Shown here: positions 21,001 to 26,189 of the stretch, piece by piece
Layout: the number at the start of each line of letters is the position of its first letter
How positions within the stretch are numbered: the first letter of the stretch is position 1
IMG/VR virus record: IMGVR_UViG_3300006790_000091
Location: 1-27,851 of that record
Reading direction: 5' to 3' (one strand)
DNA length: 27,851 bases
From: a virus
Notes under the pieces: model-generated
Databases searched by the model: none
Told to the model about the DNA's origin: nothing
Seen by the model: only the letters and a program-made list of their open reading frames with translations
Made by a program: the position numbers and the translations under genes

Positions 21001-24000
21001 ATTCACTGATTAGTAAGAATGTACTTAGACAAAAGATGCCTGGTAAGTCTTACATTCTAGCTACTGAAGAAGGTTGGACACATAAAGATGTTACTATTGA
21101 AAAGGTACCTAAATCTAAACTTAAAGGTAGTGCTTATAAAGCTGGTGAAGGTTTAAAACCTCAAAGAACTGGTTATAAAAACGAATCTACTGGTCAAGTT
21201 ATGGAAGTAGATAATTTCAATAAACTTGTCGAAGAAGGTACTATTAAAGCTACTGATTTTGTTGAAGTGGTACTACCAGCTCAAATATTAATTGCTAAAC
21301 CTAAGAAAAAAGTTATAATAGAAGATGCTGATGGTAATAGAATCTCTATGGCTACATATAACAGATTAAGCGAGATTGAAAAATCTGACTATACTGTTAA
21401 TACATTAAGATTTGAAAACCCTCAAATGGTTGGTTATCGTATTCCAACACAGGATTTGAACTCAATGTCTGCTATGGAAGTAGTTGGTTATCTACCAGAT
21501 TACATGGGAGATATTATAATTGCTCCAAAAGATTTCACTGTTCAGATGGGATCTGACTTTGACATTGATAAATTATATGTTCATAGATGGAATGAATCTG
21601 ATAGTGGTAAACCTATAGATGAGACTACTGCTAAAAGAGCTTGGGACTATCAGAAAAAGAGTTCTGATAATTCTGAAATGGCTGCTAAACTTGAAGCTGC
21701 AGGTTTAGAGATTCCAGAAGATACTGAAAGCTTTGAAGAATTTAAAAAGAAATTCCAAAAAGAAGTTATTCAAAATAAAATAATGGATGAGTATTGGAAA
21801 ATTCTTACTGATCCTTCTAACTTATCTGATATTCTTAAACCATTAGACTTTGGTAATCTACCAGAGGTAGTAAAAACAATTAACAGAGAACAAGAATCTG
21901 AAGAACGGGCACATATATTATCACCTACTAGACAAATAGAAAACTATCAAAATGGTAATGCTGGTAAATTTGGTGTGGCTGCTACTTCACTTGTATCTAC
22001 CTTTAATGCAACTGCTCAATCTATTACTGAAGAATTAGAGTTAATGGAAGAAGTTGCTATATATGAGAAAGGTGTGTATAAAGGTAGTAAAATTGTACCT
22101 AGATTCTTCAACTTTAATATTGATGGAGAACCTAAACCATTATCTAAAATTAATAATACCAAAGAAACTGCTAATGGTAAAACCACTAAAGCTGCAGTTA
22201 TCTCTGCGTATCAGTCTGCTGCTGTAGATAATATTAATGAGCTACTTATTAACACGCTAAACTATAATAAGCATACACATGATGCATTTACTGCATTGGC
22301 TATGTTAGGTTTAGATGAAGACTACATTGGTTATTTATTAGCTCAACCTATCATTAAAAGATTTGTTAAGCTAAATGAAAATGCCAAAGATATGTTTGCA
22401 GTTCAAGGTGAATCAGCTTACACTGAACTATTTGATGAGTTAAGTGATATGATTGGTAATCCAGAGGTTGAAAGAGCTATCTTTACTGGGGGGTGGAATG
22501 ATGCCTACTCTACTGAAGATTTAAAAAACTCTTTAAATAGTAAAGATCCAATTTATAGTTTAAAAATCTTAGTTAAGTTCTATAAACTATCTAATGCTGG
22601 TAGAGATATTAATAGTTTAATTAGAGCTACTCAACCAGCTACTTCTGGTATTGGTAAGAACAGAATCAATTCTGAACTTAAAGAACTTAGTGCAAACAGT
22701 GCTATTACTTCTAAAGCTATTAGAAATGCTGACGCTATCTTTGGTACTGTAGAAGTAAAAGAATCTGAACCAGGTAGGAACCAAGATTTACAAGTTAATG
22801 TAGAAGGTACTACTATTATTGGTAAGGGTGTTCAAGTAATGAAGAAAGCTAATGATATATATGGCAATTACTTCCATATCAATAAGTTAGGTACTAAGTT
22901 AGCTAACATGATTAAGTTCCTTAAGAATGATACTGAACTTAACTTTACTGAAAAACAATACGAAGATTTTATAAGTTTTGCTAAATCTTATTTATTCTCT
23001 GCTGAATTACAAATGTATGGGAATGAAGAAGCTGTTGCTTATAGAGAAAGACTACTATTTGGTAACGAATCTTTAGCTCACAGATGGAATAAATTTAAAA
23101 AAGATATTCCTAAACACTGGTTAGCTAAAAGAATTAGAGTTAGAATTACATTAGGTAGTAAAAAACCTAACACAATCCGTTACAATGCTGCTCAGTCTGA
23201 AAGAAGTGATGACCTTGAAAACGTTATTACATTAATTGAAATGTTAGAAAGTAATGACCCTACTCAAATAGAGTTAGCTGAAGATACTATTGCGTATACT
23301 TATTTAAGAGGAGGTAAACAAGATGCTCTATCACTACTTAAATTTATACCTAATAGATACTTACAAGTAACTAAAATGGGAGCAGATATTACTGAGAAGT
23401 TTAAAGAAACTTATACTGGAGAAGATCTTTCAGCTTCACTATTAGAACAATATCTACAACATAAACCATTTTATGCCTATAACCCTACTACTCAATTTAT
23501 TAATGGAGATTTCCTTAAACGATTAGAAGTAGAAGTTAGACCTAATGGTAAGGCCACTATTCAGTATATGGGTAGAACTTATAAAATGTTTGATACTGAA
23601 GCAGAGGCTGAATTAACTTTAGCTAGACTTCAACAAATAGAGAAAGGTACTATAGAAATTCAAAAATCAGAATTAGAATCTGAATACATACCTAAATATA
23701 CATATGGTAAGTATAAAGGTAAAATGACCTTGTATAAACTAGATAATAATTCAGCTAAGAGCGATGCTGTAGTTTATAGACCTATGGACAGACTTGGTTC
23801 TTCTGAGTTTATGGAAACTCAATATCGTCAACTTAATGCTACTAGTTCAATTCTAGAAAATCAAGTTGATCCAGAAGATACTGCAGAAACACAAGAGCCT
23901 ACAAAAGTAGATCTTCCACCATCATCTAACAGACAAAATGTTAGAGATAACGTGCAAAACAATGTTAAAGATACTAGTTCTTTAGCTACTAAGTTTAAAT

Positions 24001-26189
24001 TGCCCCAAGGTAGTCAATCTGCTACAAGAGTTGATTCAGTTATAGATGATATAATTGATTCTATGGCAAACCCTCAACTTAAAAATGTACTTAAATTTTT
24101 AAAACCATTACTAGGAACCACTACAATTAAAGTAGGTAGACCTAGTAGAGATGATGTTGATGGTGAGTATAGTTCAACATATGATGTTATTATTATAGAT
24201 AATAAGATAACTTCTGAAGAAACTTTTGCTAGAGTATTAGTACATGAAATGGTACATGCTGTATTAGATAAAGCTATTGTTTCACCTACTGCAGCTCAAC
24301 AAAAACATGTTGATGCTCTTAAAAACTTATTCAAAGAATTTAAAAGTCAGTATAAAGGTAACATACCTAATGCTAAATTAAACCTTAAAGAGTTTGTAGC
24401 TGAAATCATGACTGATGCTGATTTTCAAGTAGAGCTTGATAACATGAGGTTCGGTAAGGACAAAACATTCTTACAGAGATTCTTAGAAATAGTTAGTGAA
24501 ATTTTAAATTCAGCTAAGTCTTTATTAGCTGCCGATGTTAATACTGTAGGTGTAACAGCTCAAGCTATGTCTGAAATTGTCAGACTTACTAATGCTGGTA
24601 ATCAAACTACTGTTAGTACTGATACTGCAGCTATAATCAAAGCTTCTGAAAATGTAGAAATTTCTGAAAGTATAGAAACAGAAGAAACAGTTACCCTAGA
24701 TGACATACCTACCGAAGATGATGTTGTAGTTAATGAAGACCATATGATATTTAAATCAAGAGACACTAAGTTAGACTACACTGAAGATCAAAAAATAGCT
24801 TTAGGTAAGTTAGGTAGATTCATTGATTCTAAAGATAGCGGTAACTTCTTCTTATTAGCTGGATATGCTGGTACTGGTAAAACTACATTAGTAGAAAACA
24901 TCTTAAAGTATGGTGAAACTACTAAAAATGATGTCAGAATTACTGCTACTACCAATAATGCTGTAGATGTACTTAAAAACAAGTTTAAAGGAAGTAAGAA
25001 AAAATTCTCTACTATACATAAACTTATTGGTCTAGTACCTTCAGAAGTTGAGGGGAAAGAAGATCAAATCTATGACAAGATTCCTAACGGTTCTATAGTG
25101 GTTATTGATGAAGCTTCTATGTTAGATAAGAAACTATTAGATTTAGTAGTAATGCAAGCTAAAGTTGGTAATGCTAAAGTTATATTTGTAGGAGATTCTT
25201 TCCAACTAGAACCTGTTGGAGAAGACCCTAAATTATTTAGCGAATTTGATTTTGGAGATAATAAATACGAATTATCTGAAGTTAAAAGACAAGATGGTGA
25301 CATCTTAAAAGTAGCTACACATATTAGAACTGTTAAGAGAAACGAACTCTTAGATATCAATTCTAAAGAGTTTGCTGTAGTTGAACAGGCTCAAATCAAA
25401 GAAGAGATAGATAACGACATTGCAAATAATAATGACTTTGTTGTTCTAGTTACTACTAATAAAGATAAGATTAAAAAGAACAACTACATTAGAGCTAAGA
25501 AGTATGGTAAAGAGTTAGCTGGAGAACATAAGATTCTTAAAGGAGAAAAGTTAATGTTTATCTCTACCAATGTTTCTTCTAATGGTAGTCTTTATACCTT
25601 ACCTAATAATGTAGAAATTGAAAAAGTAATACCTTTTACATATAAAGAGAAATCTTATGAAGGTCATTTAGTATCTATACCAGGTACTAAAAAGAAAATC
25701 TTTGTTGTACCAAATTACGAAGGTCCAAGTTTATACGGTAGCCAGTTAACTAAAATAGAAGAACTTGCCCCTATTATGCAAAAGAAGACAAGCAATTTTG
25801 GTACTGAATACTATAAGTGGAATAAAGAGATTGACATTGCTAACTATGGTTATGCTAGTACTATTCATAAATCTCAAGGTAATGAATGGGACAACGTATA
25901 TATAACTGCTAATTATATGGCACAAGGTTGGGATGCAGCTAGAATGATTTATACTGCTGTTACTAGAGGTAAAAATAAAGTTAGAGTACAAAATACTTCA
26001 GTTATCAATATAAAAGAAGACTTAAGTATGTATGAAGAGAATTTACCAGATCCAACTCCAGAAATGTTATCTCCTTCACCATTTATTAGTAAATCTCCGA
26101 AGAGGGGTATTAAACCAGCTAAAAATGGTATCTTTACAGAAATGAGTAACGAAGATTTAGAAGAATTTAAAAAACAATGTAATGGCTAA
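12087..26189 (+). CDS. Giant virion RNA polymerase fused to a zincin peptidase and an SF1 helicase
   Basis: This is a single open frame of 4700 codons, starting ATGGCTAAG 2 nt after the previous stop. Parts in order: glycine-rich hydrophobic segments (109-131, 183-210, 439-455) in an otherwise helical N-terminal 500 residues; charged coiled coil (about 560-1075); Thr-Pro-Gln-Gly linker (1084-1091); uncharacterised acidic modules to about 2100; single-chain RNA polymerase core (about 2150-3720); zincin-like metallopeptidase (about 3990-4190); acidic linker; SF1 helicase (about 4225-4652). In crAss-like phages the two-barrel polymerase is packaged in the virion and transcribes early genes after ejection; phi14:2 gp66 is the characterised example. 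The frame has no internal stop or visible frameshift. At 4700 aa it is far longer than gp66 (roughly 2200 aa, from memory), mainly because of the N- and C-terminal additions. The polymerase call is strong; the joint packaging of helicase and peptidase is inferred from the fusion. Confidence 0.9.
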   Translation: MAKKPEYKPLIKDDLSDLKSNVANKPFDYKGTKGTKNYSISRSKHLGGQTIEDFRKSTGTGVSMLTPDNLSNRSYFEEVINDKETLRNDIKAYEQSTWDKVGNGIMKFAGRAGTSIIGSTIGTFYGLYAWARDGEFKSFYDNEFQHGLDGINDYIREEFPHYYTSDPDDWEIGNFWFDKVFDGLGFATGAVASGMLGGGAVNVLGKVGKAMKLGKLAKYKAVKNLKNLQASGASTAEIGIARANIDKVGASMSRLSKVPHDIAALTTGAVYESGFEGRMVFKDTKERLIEQYKAETGYAPTGKELEEINKIAGESANGVFAANMALVGGSTYAQFGKHLGLSFPQMKNLIKPRIAKEIVEEGSKKYVKKGSSIVRGTATIAKKPFVESQEEMLQSVFSKTGEEYAMAKYNNNGKASVSDLAKAAITSAKKVYTSKEGWEEGLIGAIIGSIGVYSGAKSETGGRELPLPAVIKSIGEARNEEQLRNMIVDGINNNEIASTLTSTAEYMIRDGKLERTKDLALVEGDEHIYNNAKDEQLFSYFDSRMKAGMFASVQEDIQGLRSMPVEKYKELVGIPEEVEFTETDKSQLINSYERKIKEYKEAHDFIEKNYKEYDEDAKTALRYNLATLKRIEARQRNISEQIDKLTEGSFAQEISTLRKAGARPGADEFFGEVDSKIKTIHKENLTNLYDDYFKLEDRANDILKEYDKTVRDPQGLEEKIEKAVTELEKELNKDSDEIEKTNRKENQVKQGIEDNETKKQQNKLKEAEQAVIDQTEDEAFEAAYRDLEERESNEKIINDKITNLKDRQSKLLNEQSALDNTLNFLDEILQTNSEYSSKEVEGLLKQINTLKGLLSNNLAKTKRGKATIATIEELENQIRNEFSLGHDILNRVRELREESIQLEAILKDLNNQISYYQNLIANSNMTTLSQNELKKQLRKVESKASTVRKLIDAIKNAISKSLAYLNEYIGIWNKTYNKLENFKDKNNFKPLSQSELKEIIEKDDVQSQEWLNKYTELAQRYAGLEEQVLAQMTDIEFLEEVKAKEGDRLNELIEALRKYDNQARYLKELIDSYDAAIKESPISTPQGTPQGPAPVNTKGTQQHTEARVGNAEATKTPAKTAGLDQETINGLVAAINDAKDLTALAKVANFINELKQEESLDEMPDAIKEAYQAKRDELKNKLVPKTKTEEDSEVDEPHEMNEAPRDFSDEEAKQAAEKLKDANQGEQDGTDNNDPIIRDNGIVYLRKRLVDAWNAIAVRTRNFVENVAKGEINESEDELSSLTTLDILSSKFINRGDKVQISLHYGELFDPQGNPLEIKNEEGPNQIMKIEKDGQLIGYLHDLSYIRPDRVVEATEQYPDNLARNREELEQTRKDLYKALSTNNNTPITAVVGGKSAGTINIKTNQKYDTPLSQAIEKDDRPKILVVKSGGLYLGTSNVEDMDLGEQIHTPSAEFLEEYAGMTLVALPTANGGYSTVFARNPKLKDVKINDESVTDIIKEVVTSYLTSDYATLEQYGLADAEAKEMYAEDIEQYLKNFMHMSSIVFVDGTTDHNNHFFYIGKNDYGPVIQFVHEGSQINLHKKSDLSVLEAKLDGALLNTNLNMLNPNRVNEVRLKDGTKVNYDTFIKDNLMVNFFGEEVHMKHNNKKEMVYVSNPVITINKPNFIEEKAPVIEEGSEFFFEDDSPLADIERRRQEALENITQFEDVDGNGLFKDGSWGTIFAEEDRMTITEAIELGLAETDTREELVDNINAKYDAEIAALGKETTPVEEVEIAEAKENISEDSPEATGQPLSKEETTLPPKKDNPLDKLEDSFSPKREYTNSDLRKGLNTIVDDKGVINASKHNRDITNTITAVMVSLLENKPGITVGEIMSVIDEAFNDKFDIYNYFGSQTSIDEDLATERNALLTVEDNAEMARRYKLVLDNMPIFKQLALAKLKTYGYSVNANTGSLEYVQEDTTDIEEKIEAESEEMISGGEAENARTSYDEGEVLRKDPVESMSARVRHLLSTIKTGEKNFLNKPQYHDMYHVYYSILDILANTNNETLDKSIIELERNIKSKPYLQEVVNMLRSEKIEMHDKLEFHSVIKKALLVHETVLVEPKEQGTDIKVINTNRNTLAQQIAEDWVVNQEGVSMWKDQNGISVLNKDYINTTLQDKWVAVIEAGRKDKESSEKTRYAVKALQSYLKAVGIYMSEEALMYLEDNPSYLTGNPNTQFASLFSTKKSGVFSEINNRLKEATKDTEEHPLETEGYIKKLATLQAEFSEDVSTHSFINSEKNNIFSFINSSWMIERLSRLKHKRKGIRKKMINRLLALPFSKHSNWLKELGPNANEKFRDHFNITLLDTLKQAKEDGASFSSLSEREQLVAQLNLFVNNEQGTKDQKISKFIVAKADKHLLHVVTALRHMMDSSNAEINKGEFGTNDKNALLDLVKSEYSRILDAQEKRKNGIDFTDLAYKTDSEGNITHGYNPFQFYFFEGLNDKSNKQVAKLYHNGELKTWEELTSSGLIDTVLWEVVKTQFNNEAAKLRKELISKNIIIPKDPDVEDSQDMIRSGLKYNKSANYFVRDYLLNYMIANVNYAQIFQGDPAVGFKKSIDGTFANLFKRLAKDIAPATRGGKLKLSALRKLTGGTNYNKYNQIVLRDSYGNSLNIQELMAKQIPGYEGMDTSVDAQEVTTLEEHLNIMYHYGKIKTKQYLNLLKKAQKGQELTQEELDIVLQPMKPVHSGNYIMNEYGVDMPIYIKSSSFPLVPQLLGENSPWAQLEKTMRKKNVQRAVFQSGIKLGAFKIIDGWNKMTNPKTEELMGTTSEDGKFTPFTNGTFNIKEIEAQIDNGAFMTLNRDNFGIQQDMPYDPFKSKILEGSQLVKLIMNGLDTSTPYGAKVRDRFNELHNELTDIGFENFLDKIGFEEVGGKISPKNGSLEKFKNVIIQELITRGDYNQNDYLALELNKEGTDFLTPLWANPKSAKFEAVLNSLISKNVLRQKMPGKSYILATEEGWTHKDVTIEKVPKSKLKGSAYKAGEGLKPQRTGYKNESTGQVMEVDNFNKLVEEGTIKATDFVEVVLPAQILIAKPKKKVIIEDADGNRISMATYNRLSEIEKSDYTVNTLRFENPQMVGYRIPTQDLNSMSAMEVVGYLPDYMGDIIIAPKDFTVQMGSDFDIDKLYVHRWNESDSGKPIDETTAKRAWDYQKKSSDNSEMAAKLEAAGLEIPEDTESFEEFKKKFQKEVIQNKIMDEYWKILTDPSNLSDILKPLDFGNLPEVVKTINREQESEERAHILSPTRQIENYQNGNAGKFGVAATSLVSTFNATAQSITEELELMEEVAIYEKGVYKGSKIVPRFFNFNIDGEPKPLSKINNTKETANGKTTKAAVISAYQSAAVDNINELLINTLNYNKHTHDAFTALAMLGLDEDYIGYLLAQPIIKRFVKLNENAKDMFAVQGESAYTELFDELSDMIGNPEVERAIFTGGWNDAYSTEDLKNSLNSKDPIYSLKILVKFYKLSNAGRDINSLIRATQPATSGIGKNRINSELKELSANSAITSKAIRNADAIFGTVEVKESEPGRNQDLQVNVEGTTIIGKGVQVMKKANDIYGNYFHINKLGTKLANMIKFLKNDTELNFTEKQYEDFISFAKSYLFSAELQMYGNEEAVAYRERLLFGNESLAHRWNKFKKDIPKHWLAKRIRVRITLGSKKPNTIRYNAAQSERSDDLENVITLIEMLESNDPTQIELAEDTIAYTYLRGGKQDALSLLKFIPNRYLQVTKMGADITEKFKETYTGEDLSASLLEQYLQHKPFYAYNPTTQFINGDFLKRLEVEVRPNGKATIQYMGRTYKMFDTEAEAELTLARLQQIEKGTIEIQKSELESEYIPKYTYGKYKGKMTLYKLDNNSAKSDAVVYRPMDRLGSSEFMETQYRQLNATSSILENQVDPEDTAETQEPTKVDLPPSSNRQNVRDNVQNNVKDTSSLATKFKLPQGSQSATRVDSVIDDIIDSMANPQLKNVLKFLKPLLGTTTIKVGRPSRDDVDGEYSSTYDVIIIDNKITSEETFARVLVHEMVHAVLDKAIVSPTAAQQKHVDALKNLFKEFKSQYKGNIPNAKLNLKEFVAEIMTDADFQVELDNMRFGKDKTFLQRFLEIVSEILNSAKSLLAADVNTVGVTAQAMSEIVRLTNAGNQTTVSTDTAAIIKASENVEISESIETEETVTLDDIPTEDDVVVNEDHMIFKSRDTKLDYTEDQKIALGKLGRFIDSKDSGNFFLLAGYAGTGKTTLVENILKYGETTKNDVRITATTNNAVDVLKNKFKGSKKKFSTIHKLIGLVPSEVEGKEDQIYDKIPNGSIVVIDEASMLDKKLLDLVVMQAKVGNAKVIFVGDSFQLEPVGEDPKLFSEFDFGDNKYELSEVKRQDGDILKVATHIRTVKRNELLDINSKEFAVVEQAQIKEEIDNDIANNNDFVVLVTTNKDKIKKNNYIRAKKYGKELAGEHKILKGEKLMFISTNVSSNGSLYTLPNNVEIEKVIPFTYKEKSYEGHLVSIPGTKKKIFVVPNYEGPSLYGSQLTKIEELAPIMQKKTSNFGTEYYKWNKEIDIANYGYASTIHKSQGNEWDNVYITANYMAQGWDAARMIYTAVTRGKNKVRVQNTSVINIKEDLSMYEENLPDPTPEMLSPSPFISKSPKRGIKPAKNGIFTEMSNEDLEEFKKQCNG
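12411..13455 (+). other. N-terminal glycine-rich hydrophobic segments of the giant protein
   Basis: Three stretches in the first 460 residues are rich in Gly, Ala, Ile and Val with small-residue spacing. They are about 109-131 (ending in Phe-Tyr-Gly-Leu-Tyr-Ala-Trp), 183-205 (Gly-Leu-Gly-Phe-Ala-Thr-Gly-Ala-Val, then four more glycines) and 439-455 (Gly-Leu-Ile-Gly-Ala-Ile-Ile-Gly-Ser-Ile-Gly-Val). The spacing resembles glycine-zipper or membrane-active helices. Basic clusters follow the second stretch. Such segments are unexpected in a cytoplasmic polymerase. They would fit a domain that contacts or crosses the cell envelope during ejection, but could also be buried helices of a soluble fold. 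Confidence 0.45.
13764..15311 (+). other. Long coiled-coil region of the giant protein
   Basis: Residues about 560-1075 are almost entirely Glu, Lys, Asp, Asn, Gln, Leu and Ile with heptad-like hydrophobic spacing and almost no Pro or Gly. This predicts long helices, probably coiled coil. It separates the N-terminal hydrophobic region from the enzymatic parts and ends at a Pro/Gln/Gly linker. A spacer or oligomerisation role is likely. The boundaries are by eye. Confidence 0.6.
15336..15359 (+). repeat. Two-unit 12-bp tandem repeat encoding Thr-Pro-Gln-Gly
   Basis: The 12-bp unit ACACCACAAGGT is followed at once by ACACCACAAGGA, encoding Thr-Pro-Gln-Gly twice (residues 1084-1091), then Pro-Ala-Pro. 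This flexible linker marks the end of the coiled coil and the start of the next module in the giant protein. The near-identical codons suggest a recent duplication. Confidence 0.8.
18550..23250 (+). other. Two-barrel RNA polymerase core of the giant protein
   Basis: This stretch carries both catalytic double-psi barrels of a crAss-like virion RNA polymerase in one chain. The beta-like barrel is marked by Tyr-Ile-Lys-Ser-Ser-Ser-Phe-Pro-Leu (K2742, 20310-20312) and Ser-Gly-Ile-Lys-Leu-Gly (K2781, 20427-20429), the likely counterparts of the two conserved lysines. The beta'-like barrel has Arg-Ile-Pro-Thr-Gln at 3118-3122 and Met-Gly-Ser-Asp-Phe-Asp-Ile-Asp at 3154-3161. D3157, D3159 and D3161 should bind the catalytic metal. 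Downstream, Asn-Gly-Asn-Ala-Gly-Lys-Phe-Gly-Val (3289-3297) precedes a long helix that may act as the bridge helix. All key residues are present, so activity is expected. The outer limits are approximate. Confidence 0.85.
21555..21569 (+). other. Catalytic DFDID motif of the RNA polymerase
   Basis: These 15 bases encode Asp-Phe-Asp-Ile-Asp (3157-3161), the metal-binding signature of crAss-like virion RNA polymerases. It corresponds to the DxDxD/DxDGD motif of two-barrel RNA polymerases generally. Gly-Ser just before it and Lys-Leu-Tyr just after it agree with the family pattern as I remember it. Confidence 0.88.
24054..24656 (+). other. Zincin-like metallopeptidase domain of the giant protein
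   Basis: Residues about 3990-4190 contain Val-Leu-Val-His-Glu-Met-Val-His-Ala, an HExxH zinc site at 4053-4057 (24243-24257) on a predicted helix. It is preceded by an edge strand (Asp-Val-Ile-Ile-Ile-Asp), as in zincin folds. About 45 residues on, Lys-Glu-Phe-Val-Ala-Glu offers E4102 or E4106 as the third, gluzincin-type ligand. The domain lies directly between polymerase and helicase. It could cut the giant polypeptide to separate its enzymes, cut another virion or host protein, or be structural; the sequence does not decide. Zincin-like domains have been described in crAss-like giant proteins, as I recall. Confidence 0.75.
24759..26042 (+). other. SF1 (Dda/RecD-type) helicase domain of the giant protein
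   Basis: The C-terminal 430 or so residues hold a full set of superfamily 1B helicase motifs. These are the Q-like Tyr-Thr-Glu-Asp-Gln-Lys; Walker A Gly-Tyr-Ala-Gly-Thr-Gly-Lys-Thr (4259-4266); Thr-Ala-Thr-Thr-Asn-Asn-Ala (Ia) and Ser-Thr-Ile-His-Lys-Leu-Ile-Gly (Ib). Next come Asp-Glu-Ala-Ser (II, 4341-4344), Gly-Asp-Ser-Phe-Gln-Leu-Glu-Pro-Val (III, 4369-4377) and the Val-Lys-Arg-Gln arginine R4401 (IV). The last two are Thr-Ile-His-Lys-Ser-Gln-Gly-Asn-Glu-Trp (V, 4592-4601) and Tyr-Thr-Ala-Val-Thr-Arg-Gly (VI, R4627). A beta-rich insert between IV and V (about 4485-4550) resembles the SH3-like pin domain of Dda/RecD2. By family it should move 5'-to-3' on single-stranded DNA using ATP. A tail of about 48 residues follows. 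Confidence 0.88.
26182..26189 (+). promoter_or_regulatory. 8-nt stop/start overlap coupling the two giant genes
   Basis: The start of the second giant (ATG at 26182-26184) lies inside the last codons of the first, whose TAA is at 26187-26189; the shared bases are ATGGCTAA. There is no Shine-Dalgarno sequence upstream, so initiation probably depends on ribosomes finishing the first giant (termination-reinitiation). The overlap supports this ATG over later ones, together with the family-like Met-Ala-Lys-Ile-Cys-Pro-Asn-Lys-Asn opening. Confidence 0.65.

Noticed and set aside
25181-25188. Another TATATTTG, inside the helicase domain
   Set aside because: It encodes part of the conserved strand before helicase motif III, so it is explained by the protein sequence. 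It also shows that the motif can arise by chance here, which limits confidence in the two intergenic copies.
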